Source of the DNA: Bacillus infantis NRRL B-14911
GTDB lineage: Bacteria > Bacillota > Bacilli > Bacillales > Cytobacillaceae
Assembly: GCF_000473245.1 (NCBI RefSeq)
Contig: NC_022524.1
Coordinates: 1,140,501 to 1,204,500 of the forward strand
Direction: 5' to 3'
Length of the DNA stretch: 64,000 bases
In this document: one piece after another, positions 17,694-25,454 of the stretch
How the letters are laid out: every line of letters starts with the position of its first letter
How positions within the stretch are numbered: the stretch's first letter is position 1
Program-made: the position numbers and the translations under genes
Notes under the pieces: model-generated
The model's input: only the letters and a program-made list of their open reading frames with translations
What the model was told of the DNA's origin: nothing
Database searches by the model: none

Positions 17694-18162
17694 GCATCCG
17701 GGAGTCCGGCTGGGGAACAGGAACAGTCGAAGGGAAGCTAAGTCATGCATCCGAGAGACCAGCTGGGATACATGACAAGTTGAAAAAAAGCCAGTCATGT
17801 GCGAGAGCCCGTCTGGGATACATGAGTGGTCGAAAAAAAGCCCAGTCATGTATACGAGAGTCAGCTGGGATACATGACAGCCGGAAAAGAGCCCAGTTAT
17901 GTATGCTGGAGCCCGTCTGTGGTACATGACAAGTTGAAAAAAAGCCCAGTCATGTATGCGAAAGTCCAGCTGGGATACATGACCAGCCGGAAAAAAGCCC
18001 AGTTATGTATGCGGGAGCCCGTCTGGGGTACATGACAAGTTGAAAAAAAGCCCAGTCATGTATGCGAGAGTCCAGCTGGGATACATGAACAGCCGAAAAA
18101 AAGCCTGGGTCATGAATCCGAGAGACCGGTGGAATACATACCCAGGCAAAAGAAAAGCCAGC
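17694..18162. repeat. Tandem array of about eight 51-54 bp hairpin-forming repeats
   Basis: Units begin at about 17744, 17796, 17847, 17898, 17951, 18004, 18057 and 18111, with a more degenerate unit from about 17694. Each unit has the form (C/T)ATGTATGCGAGAG, a short variable core, then GATACATGAC and a run AAAAAAAGCCCAGT. GTCATGTAT and ATACATGAC in each unit are complementary, so each can form a 9-bp stem. Units alternate between a 'GTCCAGCTGGG' core and a 'GCCCGTCTGGG' core, giving a higher-order period near 106 bp. It lies between a sensor kinase gene and a convergent membrane protein gene and encodes nothing convincing. Confidence 0.9.
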
Positions 18163-18210
18163 TGTGCTCACGTGACCAGCCTTTTTCACAATTTCCCAAT
18201 AAACCAAACA

Positions 18211-18243
18211 AAAAACCTTTCCCGCATTGGGAAAGGTTTTTTT
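18211..18243. terminator. Bidirectional terminator next to the repeat array
   Basis: AAACCTTTCCC and GGGAAAGGTTT arms flanked by A and T runs, immediately downstream of the minus-strand CNNM gene. Confidence 0.85.
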
Positions 18244-19605
18244 CTAGGAAAGGACCTCCGACTTAGCTAGCATAATCTGCTCAGTCTGCTGTTCGACCGG
18301 CTCAGCCTGTTCCTGGAGTTTCTTTACTTCGATATACTTGATATGATGTTCTTCCATTTCAAGGATGGTGAAGTCATAGGAGTCAAAATGGATCGTATCG
18401 CCCTGCTTCGCTTCATAGTTCTCTGTCAGGATCCATCCGCCCATTGTGTCCACATCTTCATCATTAATTTCTAGTCCAAGGAGATCGTTCACTTCACTCA
18501 CAAGAACTTTGGAATCAAAGATGAAATGCCCTTCATCCATTTTCCGGACCATGGGGACCTCATCATTGTCAAATTCATCGCGGATGTCGCCGACGATTTC
18601 TTCTATTATATCTTCGACGGTCACGAGGCCTGAAGTCCCGCCGTATTCATCCATCAGTATGGCCATATGGATCCGGTCTTTCTGCATTTTCACCAGAAGG
18701 TCATGAATCGGAATCGTATCGATGACCCGGATAATCGGCCGTGTATATGCTTCAAGCGTCTTGGAGGTTATTTCCCGGTCTTTGATGAAGTCAGTGATGA
18801 TTTCCTTTATGTTGACCATCCCGATAATATGGTCTTTATCTCCATCGATAATCGGATACCTTGTGAACTTTTCGTCATGGACGAGCTGCAGGAAGGTTTC
18901 GAGCGTATCATCCTTGGCAAGCGAAACGATTTCCGTCCGCGGGACCATGATTTCCTTGGCAATCCTGTTATCAAACTCGAATATCTTGTTTACATACTTA
19001 AACTCAGACTGGTTGATTTCACCACTTTTATAGCTTTCGGATAAAATGATGCGCAGCTCCTCTTCAGAATGTGCCAGGTCATGCTCGGAAGCCGGCTTTA
19101 ATCCAAAGAAGCCAGTGATTAAGCGTGCAGAGCCATTCAGCGCCCAGATGAAAGGGTACATGATTCTGTAGAAACCGATCAGCGGACGGGAAAATGCAAG
19201 CGTAATCCATTCAGCTTTTTGAATAGCGAGAGTCTTTGGCGCAAGTTCCCCGATCACAACGTGGAGGAACGTGATGAAGCCAAAAGCAATAGAAAAAGAA
19301 AGTATATGTGATACAGATTCCGGGATGCTGAGGTTCGTCAGCACCGGCCTTAAAATATGCTCGACTGTTGGTTCCCCGAGCCACCCAATTCCCAGCGCGG
19401 TCACGGTAATGCCAAGCTGGCAGGCGGACAGATAGCCATCCAGGTTTGTAATCACTTTCTTTGCAGCAAGTGCAGAACTGCTGCCTTCTTCTATAAGCTG
19501 GTCAATCCTTGAGCTTCTCACCCTGATGATCGCAAATTCCGAAGCGACAAAAAATGCCGTAAAAGCAATTAAAATGGCTATAATAACCAAGTTTAATATG
19601 TCCAA
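18244..19605 (-). CDS. CNNM/HlyC-family membrane protein with CBS pair
   Basis: A 453-residue protein with an N-terminal DUF21 (CNNM) membrane domain of three to four helices (residues about 1-190, containing [17 protein letters not shown] and [14 protein letters not shown]), a CBS-domain pair (about 210-340, [17 protein letters not shown] and the [22 protein letters not shown] loop) and a C-terminal CorC_HlyC domain. B. subtilis YhdP (MpfA), YugS and YqhB are relatives; MpfA is a magnesium exporter. The TTG at 19605 follows AAGGA. The MerR-type gene just upstream on the same strand resembles the yhdQ-yhdP pairing, so this may be the MpfA counterpart, but the paralogue cannot be fixed. Confidence 0.85.
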   Translation of the reverse strand: MDILNLVIIAILIAFTAFFVASEFAIIRVRSSRIDQLIEEGSSSALAAKKVITNLDGYLSACQLGITVTALGIGWLGEPTVEHILRPVLTNLSIPESVSHILSFSIAFGFITFLHVVIGELAPKTLAIQKAEWITLAFSRPLIGFYRIMYPFIWALNGSARLITGFFGLKPASEHDLAHSEEELRIILSESYKSGEINQSEFKYVNKIFEFDNRIAKEIMVPRTEIVSLAKDDTLETFLQLVHDEKFTRYPIIDGDKDHIIGMVNIKEIITDFIKDREITSKTLEAYTRPIIRVIDTIPIHDLLVKMQKDRIHMAILMDEYGGTSGLVTVEDIIEEIVGDIRDEFDNDEVPMVRKMDEGHFIFDSKVLVSEVNDLLGLEINDEDVDTMGGWILTENYEAKQGDTIHFDSYDFTILEMEEHHIKYIEVKKLQEQAEPVEQQTEQIMLAKSEVLS

Positions 19606-19665
19606 TAAGTTTCCTTATCCCGCGTGAACGAGTAAGGAGTCACCTCCTGATAATACAAAAATATT

Positions 19666-20084
19666 TTAGCTTGTTAAGGTTTTAAGAGACTGGATCAAAG
19701 CCAACCCTTCCGTACTCAGCTTTTTGGAGATGTTGTTTTTTTCTTCCCCGTCCAGCTTTTGAATGAGCGGAAGGAGGGAGGAAATCTCTGTATGAAGGTG
19801 CCTTATCTGCTGTGTAACATCAAGAATCTGCTTCTCGACGGTCCCTGATGCCGCTTTCCCATCTTTCTTCAATTCCAGCTTTCTCTTAATCTCTTCAAGC
19901 GGGATGTGCAGTTTTTTGCATTCTTCAATGAATGTAAGGTCAAGGAGCACATCTTCAGAATAAAGCCTGTAATTCGATTTCGATCTTTCAGCCTTTATCA
20001 GGCCCAATGCAGTATAATAGTCAATCGTTCTTTTTGATACATTTGCAATCGCTGCTAGTTCACCAATGCGATAGAATGCCCCAT
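19666..20084 (-). CDS. MerR-family regulator, apparent frameshift just after the start codon
   Basis: The readable frame encodes a MerR-type protein: FYRIGELAAIANVSKRTIDYYTALG, then the wing and a C-terminal helical dimerisation region to LKTLTS. The first usable start in that frame is an internal TTG at 20007, which would delete the helix-turn-helix. The expected start is the ATG at 20084 with GAGGTGAT before it, but from there the frame runs into TAG after nine codons. Adding one G to the GGGG tract at 20079-20082 would restore M-G-A-F-Y-R-I-G-E and a normal protein of about 139 residues. So it is either a real one-base deletion, a slippage-prone start, or a sequencing error. The promoter is intact. 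Confidence 0.75.
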
Positions 20085-20174
20085 CTTATCACCTCGGTAT
20101 CAGATTTAAATTTTTCATTATGATGGTTTGGCTGTTCAAAAAACAAGATGTATATTTTCATAAAATTAACCATA

Positions 20175-20204
20175 ATTATACGGTAACTTAAACCGTACAG
20201 TCAA
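20175..20204 (-). promoter_or_regulatory. MerR-type promoter with operator between -35 and -10
   Basis: Read on the minus strand: TTGACT (20204-20199), an 18-bp spacer, and TATAAT (20180-20175). The spacer holds the inverted repeat TACGGT-7-ACCGTA (20197-20179). A long spacer with the operator inside it is the hallmark of MerR-activated promoters. It points at the MerR gene and the CNNM gene beyond. Confidence 0.8.
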
Positions 20205-20513
20205 ACGTTGCGGTTGAAATGGAGTGATTACTCTTATTTTATGAGAATATATACAGCTTATGAACAATTATGAATCAATTTATCGGAAAATACAAAAAAT
20301 TACACCGTAAATTCTCCGGTTTTTTTGTTCCAAAGGCTCGTTAGTCTTCTGTGCTGATTCGGGCCCATTCAGCGGCAGTTCTTAAAAAGAAGGACATCCT
20401 GGGAAGCCGCTTGTCTTGTATCAAAGTGAGTATATTCCTAATAAAATCCCGGCTTTATGGCAAAGCCTTTTGCAGAGGGATAAACCATGTGGAAGAGCTT
20501 GAAATTTCCAATG
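20205..20513. other. Intergenic region without recognised gene
   Basis: About 300 AT-rich bases between the MerR promoter and the small minus-strand gene. A short ACCG/CGGT stem followed by seven T near 20298-20328 could be a weak terminator. No coding sequence was supported. Confidence 0.4.
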
Positions 20514-20546
20514 AAAAAACAGGCTGCGGATGTTTCCGGCAGCCTG
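20514..20546 (-). terminator. Terminator of the small minus-strand gene
   Basis: On the minus strand CAGGCTGC pairs with GCAGCCTG across an 11-base loop and is followed by six T. Confidence 0.85.
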
Positions 20547-20557
20547 TCCTCCATAAT

Positions 20558-20725
20558 CTATTTTTGCTGGCGCTGAATGACCGGCTGCAGCTGGATCCTC
20601 AAGTCTGCCAGCAGGTCGTTCACTGTCAGCTCAGCCTCGCTTTGGCCTTTATCAAAGGCATGCTTAAGCACATCGGCAAAGCCGGGTAATTCTTCCTGTA
20701 TCATCCGGAGATTTTTATCATTCAT
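20558..20725 (-). CDS. Small protein of 55 residues, function unknown
   Basis: A short reading frame starting MNDKNLRMIQEELPGF and ending QPVIQRQQK, rich in Leu, Gln and acidic residues and probably helical. The ATG at 20725 lies ten bases after AAAGGTG; an ATG three codons upstream at 20734 is too close to it. It has its own good terminator just downstream, which together with the ribosome site makes it a likely real gene. I do not recognise the family. It lies between the MerR gene and the V4R-STAS gene. Confidence 0.6.
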   Translation of the reverse strand: MNDKNLRMIQEELPGFADVLKHAFDKGQSEAELTVNDLLADLRIQLQPVIQRQQK

Positions 20726-20922
20726 TATTTTCATGCACCTTTTCTATGGATTTCTCTTTTATTTCCCGCCTGCAGCAAAGGTTAAACTGCTATTCCCTGC
20801 AGAAAATTAGACATCGTCCCATTTAAAGTATAAATTTATAGTATAGGAAATGGCAGAAACCAGGATAGTAAGAAATAATCTCTGACTATTCTTGATATGT
20901 ATTAAAGATAAGGGGTAGAGCA

Positions 20923-21960
20923 ATGAAGTTAAATGAACTGCCGGACAGCAAACCTTCTATTAATGTACATGGCCTCGATTTCCAGTGGGATTTCAATAAT
21001 GGCCAGTTCATCTTTGAAGGGGAAGACGCCGTATTATTTTGGATCAATTCAGCGATGAAGACTTTCTTTGACACCATTGAGGAAATTTCCGGTGAAGAAG
21101 CAGCCAGCGTGGTGCTGGAGACAACAGGCTACCGGATGGGACAGGTGGTCGGAGAGTATTTCGAAAAACTTAAAACTGTATCTGTTGAAGATGCAACAAA
21201 GCTGATTCCCAACACCTACGCGTCTGCTGGCTGGGGAAAAACCGTTGTAACAGAGCTTGATGAAGAGGCAAAAACAGTTACGGTGCAATTGCAGGATACG
21301 TGGGAACATAAAATCAATCTTGCCCAAAATAAAAAAACGGGCGGAACCTTCCTGCCTGCCCATTATGCCGGGATTTTTACCGGGCTGTTTGGGGAGAATA
21401 TCTGGTATGAAGTAGCAGCCAGCCAGATAGAAGGCCATGACTATACCGAAGTCAAGTATTTTCCTTCTGATGTAACGGTGTCCCACAACATCCATGAGCT
21501 TTCCAGAAGGAAAGAGTCCGAGCAAATACGGAGTCTTGAGGAACTTGTCGCAGAACAGACTATGGAGCTGCATGACCTGGTCAGGCAGCTGTCTTCCCCA
21601 ATCATTCCGGTTTTGGAAGGCATTGTGGTTGTACCGCTGATCGGAAAATATGATGAGAGCCGTTCAGAAGATCTGCTGACAAAGACCTTGAACAATTTGC
21701 CTAAATATCAGGCTAAATATCTTGTCCTCGATCTGACCGGACTTGATAATGATATCAGCAATTTTACAGGTGATTTCATTCATAAGCTTGGATCTGCCGC
21801 ATCACTCATCGGCATAGATACCATCCTTGTCGGCATATCAGCTGAACTGGGAGTGGCCATCACTCAGTCCGGCATCAAGCTTTCGAAATATGATTGCTTC
21901 CAGACCCTTCAGCACGGCATCTATTTTGCGCTGTCCCAGATAGGCCGGAGGATTATTTGA
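20923..21960 (+). CDS. V4R-like sensor fused to a STAS domain
   Basis: A 345-residue cytoplasmic protein. Residues about 30-190 resemble the V4R (4-vinyl reductase, XylR_N-like) small-molecule binding fold: TTGYRMGQVVGEYFEKL, SAGWGKTVVTELD, and FLPAHYAGIFTGLFGENIWYEVAAS. The Cys residues that bind zinc in many V4R domains are absent. A coiled linker (SRRKESEQIRSLEELVAEQTMELHDL) leads to a C-terminal STAS domain (about 225-340) beginning RQLSSPIIPVLEGIVVVPLIG, typical of RsbR-type co-antagonists. The ATG at 20923 follows AAGGGG. I infer an RsbR-like sensor whose N-terminal domain binds an unknown ligand. It ends at a shared terminator. Confidence 0.8.
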   Translation: MKLNELPDSKPSINVHGLDFQWDFNNGQFIFEGEDAVLFWINSAMKTFFDTIEEISGEEAASVVLETTGYRMGQVVGEYFEKLKTVSVEDATKLIPNTYASAGWGKTVVTELDEEAKTVTVQLQDTWEHKINLAQNKKTGGTFLPAHYAGIFTGLFGENIWYEVAASQIEGHDYTEVKYFPSDVTVSHNIHELSRRKESEQIRSLEELVAEQTMELHDLVRQLSSPIIPVLEGIVVVPLIGKYDESRSEDLLTKTLNNLPKYQAKYLVLDLTGLDNDISNFTGDFIHKLGSAASLIGIDTILVGISAELGVAITQSGIKLSKYDCFQTLQHGIYFALSQIGRRII

Positions 21961-21966
21961 TAACGG

Positions 21967-21991
21967 AAAAAGCCAGCATTGCTGGCTTTTT
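21967..21991. terminator. Bidirectional terminator
   Basis: AAAAAGCCAGC and GCTGGCTTTTT arms with an ATT loop between the convergent V4R-STAS and GNAT genes. Confidence 0.9.
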
Positions 21992-22001
21992 GTTTTGCCG
22001 A

Positions 22002-22544
22002 TTAATATTTCCATTCTTCCGCTAGAAGCCCGTAAACCACCAGATCGTGGTAATGCCCATTAAGGAACTCTCCCTGCCTGATGATTCCCTCCTGTGTGAA
22101 CCCCAGCCGCTCAGGGACAGCCCTGCTCTTATGGTTCCTGATCCCGCATCTGATCTCAATCCGGTTCAAACGCAGGTCATTAAAAGCATAATTGATCATT
22201 GCCTGGACTGTCCTTGTCATGATTCCTTTTCCCTGAAATCCTTCGGCCAGATAATAGCCTATGCTCATTTGCCTGCTTGCCCAGTCAATTTGGTGGATGC
22301 CGGCGGCTCCTGCCAGTATCCCCTTATACCTTATACCAGTGTTGAAGCCATTGTTTTCGGCAAATTGCTTCAGCCACAAAGGGATGATGCTGTGATATTG
22401 CATGGGGGAGGTCATGCTGTCTACCCAGGGAAGCCATTCCCTTAGATGGTTCCTGCTGCCGTCCACCAAACTATAAAGCTCGTCGGCATGATGCAGCTGA
22501 AACAGCTGAAGCCGGATTTCATTATCAACTTCTAGTGTAAACAA
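22002..22544 (-). CDS. GNAT acetyltransferase, RimL/YdaF type
   Basis: A 180-residue acetyltransferase of the RimJ/RimL branch, similar to B. subtilis YdaF. It starts with FTLEVDNEIRLQLFQLHHADELYSL and carries HLREWLPWVD near residue 35, the acetyl-CoA loop GFQGKGIMTR at about 122-131, and the C-terminal NHKSRAVPERLGFTQEG segment. The long frame could begin at 22604, but the TTG at 22544 lies just after AGGGGGCG and fits the family N-terminus. Members acetylate N-termini or amines of small molecules; the substrate here is unknown. Confidence 0.85.
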   Translation of the reverse strand: MFTLEVDNEIRLQLFQLHHADELYSLVDGSRNHLREWLPWVDSMTSPMQYHSIIPLWLKQFAENNGFNTGIRYKGILAGAAGIHQIDWASRQMSIGYYLAEGFQGKGIMTRTVQAMINYAFNDLRLNRIEIRCGIRNHKSRAVPERLGFTQEGIIRQGEFLNGHYHDLVVYGLLAEEWKY

Positions 22545-22644
22545 ATCTTCGCCCCCTTTTTTTCTAAGGTTTGAATTATCTGGAAGCATTGCCTGACAAT
22601 CCAATCATACACAGGAAAGCGGAGCAGCGTAAATTTTCTTTCAT

Positions 22645-23796
22645 TTATTCGCAGCCGGAATCTGCTGCTCTTTCGCCGGTATGCAGAGGCAGAGTCATGC
22701 TGAAAATGGTTTTATCATAGTCTGATTCACAGGAAAGGAAGCCTTTATGCTTTTCAATGATTTCCCGGCAGACAAAAAGTCCCAGCCCGGTTCCCAGTTT
22801 TTTGGTCGTAACAAAAGGTTCAAAAATGGAGCTTAGCAGATGCTCAGGTATTTGCGGGCCATTATTTCTGATTTCGAGCCGTACATAAGAGTCTGATGTC
22901 ATGAATGAGATAATTTCAATGAGCGGATCTTCCCTATAGGGGTTCAAGACATCGATGGCATTAAAGATGATATTGATAAGCACCTGGCGGATTTCATCTT
23001 CATAGCCGCAAAGATGGGTGCTCTCATCGACTTCCTTTATAATACGGACTTTGGCATCCAATATGCTTGGATACAGGAAAATCAGTACCTCTTCAACCAA
23101 ACTGTTCAGGTTGAAGGTAGTTTTTTCCTTTCCGATAAGCTCCTTCTTGGATAATAGCAGGAATTGCGAGATACGGAAATTGAGCTGTTCAAGCTCATTT
23201 GAAATGATATCTAAATAATTCATGGGAGGGTTTTCAGCTTTAAGCAATTGAACAAAACCCTGGATGGAAGTCAGCGGATTCCTGAATTCATGTATAAAGC
23301 TGGATGTCATTTGTCCCAGAAGAGTAAGGCGGTCTTTATGGGTTGAATTGATGAATTCCGTTTTTTCATCAATGATCTTATTCTTGGCATCTGTATAATG
23401 GCTGACAGCATAATAAAGAAATTTGTCAAAACATACATTGATCCTGTCAATCCATTTCTGCAGATCATCCCAGTGGACGTCAACCCGGTTGAGATTTTTA
23501 TAGATGATGGAACGGCCCATATTTACATTGTAGACAAATTCGCCGATGTTGATATTGGCCTTTACACGCTGAGAGGCAATTTTGATGGCGAGCTGCTGAA
23601 GATAGACATCCAGATCCTGTTCTGACTTGGACAAACTGGTCAAGATCAGGCTGAACATGGCTTCACCGTTTTCTCTTATATAATCTTTGAAAGGATCTGT
23701 CTCTGTTAAGACAATCTCTTTATTCCATTGCTCCAGAAGAATATGCTTCTCTCTTTCAAGAAAGTCAAGCAGCTTTTGATTTGATAGTGATAACAT
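22645..23796 (-). CDS. Soluble sensor histidine kinase with RsbRD-like N-terminal domain
   Basis: A 383-residue kinase without transmembrane segments. Residues about 1-150 are helical and begin LLDFLEREKHILLEQWNKEI, resembling the RsbRD_N/globin-like sensor domain. The HisKA region has the phosphoacceptor in SFIHEFRNPLTSIQGF (about residue 169), followed by a HATPase_c domain with N-box NIIFNAIDVL, PFVTTKKLGTGLGLFVCREII and a C-terminal strand. Kinases of this type with Spo0-like HisKA (H-E-F-R-N-P-L-T) resemble sporulation kinases such as KinB and KinD. No response regulator is adjacent, so an orphan kinase feeding Spo0F is a reasonable guess. The ATG at 23796 follows GGAGG. Confidence 0.82.
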   Translation of the reverse strand: MLSLSNQKLLDFLEREKHILLEQWNKEIVLTETDPFKDYIRENGEAMFSLILTSLSKSEQDLDVYLQQLAIKIASQRVKANINIGEFVYNVNMGRSIIYKNLNRVDVHWDDLQKWIDRINVCFDKFLYYAVSHYTDAKNKIIDEKTEFINSTHKDRLTLLGQMTSSFIHEFRNPLTSIQGFVQLLKAENPPMNYLDIISNELEQLNFRISQFLLLSKKELIGKEKTTFNLNSLVEEVLIFLYPSILDAKVRIIKEVDESTHLCGYEDEIRQVLINIIFNAIDVLNPYREDPLIEIISFMTSDSYVRLEIRNNGPQIPEHLLSSIFEPFVTTKKLGTGLGLFVCREIIEKHKGFLSCESDYDKTIFSMTLPLHTGERAADSGCE

Positions 23797-24087
23797 TTTA
23801 CCCTCCGCCTATCTTTTTGACTATTAACCTTGCTGTATTAACATTCGCCTATAATGGGATAAATCCTCCGGAATTTTCTTGGGAATTTACAGAAATTTAT
23901 CGAAAGATCGGGGATTAGATGACAAAGTGTAAAATTATGATAGTTTATGTAAAATACTGGATGGTTGGTGTGTCCTATTAAAAAAGCCTCAGTTTAATCT
24001 GAATGGTGAAGGGCATAAAAAAGTACAGGCATTTATCAAATTCATAAATATAAAAGTTATACCTGCTTTTATAATGTGTTAGAATTG

Positions 24088-24101
24088 GTGTAATATTACA
24101 C
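24088..24101. promoter_or_regulatory. Perfect 14-bp palindrome upstream of XRE regulator
   Basis: GTGTAATATTACAC is a perfect palindrome located 12 bases downstream of a TATAAT hexamer (24070-24075) and just ahead of the XRE gene. It is well placed to be an autoregulatory operator. Confidence 0.5.
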
Positions 24102-24122
24102 TTGAAAAGGGTGGCGCGAATA

Positions 24123-24590
24123 TTGACACGAGAAGAGATTATCATGAAGGTTTCAGAAAAGCTCCGCCTTATTCGTACAGAGGCAGGATATACCCAGGAT
24201 AAGATGGCGGAAATTATCGGGATCTCCAAAAAAACACTTGTTCAGATTGAAAAGGGCAGAGCTTATGCGGGCTGGTCCACAGTAGTGGCTGTCTGTGCCC
24301 TGTTCCGTGAAACCGAAACCGTGCAATTTCTATTTGGAAACGAACCGCTTGAAGTGCTTGAAACCATTGCAAGGGAAGGTATTGATTATCGTAAAGAAAA
24401 AACCCTTGGAGGCAAAATATGGTGGAGAGAGGTCGAAAAAAGAGGCAGATTTATGCTTCAGCAGAATATCATCAGCCAGCATTTCCGGATTATAGATGAA
24501 GACCTGTACAGAGTCTACAGCAGTTTTGATGAAGAAGAATCAAAAGAGCGTTTTTTCGAGATTGCAAGAGGGGCAGATGCGGACAAGTAA
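24123..24590 (+). CDS. XRE-family transcriptional regulator
   Basis: A 155-residue protein with an N-terminal helix-turn-helix (SEKLRLIRTEAGYTQDKMAEIIGISKKTLVQIEKGRAYAG, about residues 10-48) and a C-terminal region of about 90 residues that I do not recognise, with GGKIWWREVEKRGRFMLQQN and a tail resembling a small effector or dimerisation domain. The TTG at 24123 follows AAGGGTGG by eight bases; an ATG seven codons later (24144) is a second possibility. A perfect palindrome lies just upstream. The gene is divergent from the soluble histidine kinase. Confidence 0.78.
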   Translation: MTREEIIMKVSEKLRLIRTEAGYTQDKMAEIIGISKKTLVQIEKGRAYAGWSTVVAVCALFRETETVQFLFGNEPLEVLETIAREGIDYRKEKTLGGKIWWREVEKRGRFMLQQNIISQHFRIIDEDLYRVYSSFDEEESKERFFEIARGADADK

Positions 24591-24622
24591 CCCTGACTGT
24601 GCCTGTGAATGGAGAGAGAAAG

Positions 24623-24656
24623 AAACGCTAAGATACTGGGTATCTTAGCGTTTTTT
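24623..24656. terminator. Bidirectional terminator with 14-bp stem
   Basis: AAACGCTAAGATAC pairs perfectly with GTATCTTAGCGTTT around a TGG loop, with a T run after it, between the convergent XRE and UspA genes. Confidence 0.92.
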
Positions 24657-24673
24657 GTATGAGCCGGAAATGA

Positions 24674-25189
24674 TTATTTCGCAATCAGCACAGGACACGG
24701 AGCCTGTTTGGCGATGTTGCTGCTGACGCTTCCCAGGAACATCCGCTTCAGCCCGCCTTTGCCGGAGTTTCCGACAATGATCAGATCGGCTCCTTCTGCC
24801 GAAGCGTAATCACAGATGCTTTCTGCAGGGCTGCCGTCAAGAGAATCATATTTTGCCTGGATATTATGGGGTTCAAGCTCCTGTTTGGCTTTATAGAATG
24901 CGTCATCCACGCTGTTTGAGATAATGGCGTGTGTTGGCGGGTTGGGATCATCATGCCTGATCGACATAGGCGGAATCTGGATCCCTTCCAGCATATATCC
25001 GTTTGTTCTTACCGGCTCCACTCTCTTTTCATTATCAGTCATTACGTTTTCTACCTTTTCGTCATAGACATTTGCAACCAGTACATGTGCCTCCGGGTTT
25101 CCTTTTGCCATCTGAACGGCAAGCTGCAGTGCCTTATTGCTGCCTTCGGTATCATCATAGCCGACTACAATCCGATTGAATTGGTTCAT
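24674..25189 (-). CDS. Universal stress protein (UspA family)
   Basis: A 171-residue single-domain universal stress protein of the ATP-binding class. It starts NRIVVGYDDTEGSNKALQLAVQMA and ends with the G-x2-G-x9-G-(S/T) nucleotide motif, GNSGKGGLKRMFLGSVS, then APCPVLIAK. The length is a little above the usual 140-150 because of an insertion around residues 50-85. The ATG at 25189 has AAAGGA eight bases ahead and is preferred to two ATG codons further up. Regulation is not visible. Confidence 0.9.
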   Translation of the reverse strand: MNQFNRIVVGYDDTEGSNKALQLAVQMAKGNPEAHVLVANVYDEKVENVMTDNEKRVEPVRTNGYMLEGIQIPPMSIRHDDPNPPTHAIISNSVDDAFYKAKQELEPHNIQAKYDSLDGSPAESICDYASAEGADLIIVGNSGKGGLKRMFLGSVSSNIAKQAPCPVLIAK

Positions 25190-25454
25190 TGTCATCATCC
25201 TTTCTTAATAGGAGAGTTGTGATTATTTTCTATTTACCCATATTTCCGATAAAAGAATCCTGCCTGTTTGAGCGGCATCAAAATTTTATACCCCTATAAA
25301 AGGGGGAACACTTTCGGATTATATAAAAGTGCCCAAACTGCTAATAAGGATAATTATGGTTTATATCCCATCATTTTTGAGTAAAAGTCTTTAAGAAAAT
25401 TGTTTACAGTATGATAAGAAGTCACCAAGAAGTTTCAATAAAGGTTGTGATTAA

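Noticed and set aside
17694-18162. Possible CRISPR array.
   Set aside because: Units are homologous throughout, with no unique spacers, and no cas genes are present.
17601-18207. Reading frames on both strands through the hairpin repeat array with peptides of repeated motifs.
   Set aside because: Unit lengths vary (51-54 bp), so the frames break between units; there is no ribosome site. They are by-products of the repeats.
20351-20689. 112-codon frame on the + strand.
   Set aside because: It overlaps the small minus-strand gene and its terminator; codon use and protein look random.
25291-25305. CCCCT-ATAAA-AGGGG inverted repeat between uspA and the PBP gene, resembling CsoR/CstR operators with C and G tracts.
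   Set aside because: The match is short, off the usual spacing, and no link to the cstR gene can be shown.
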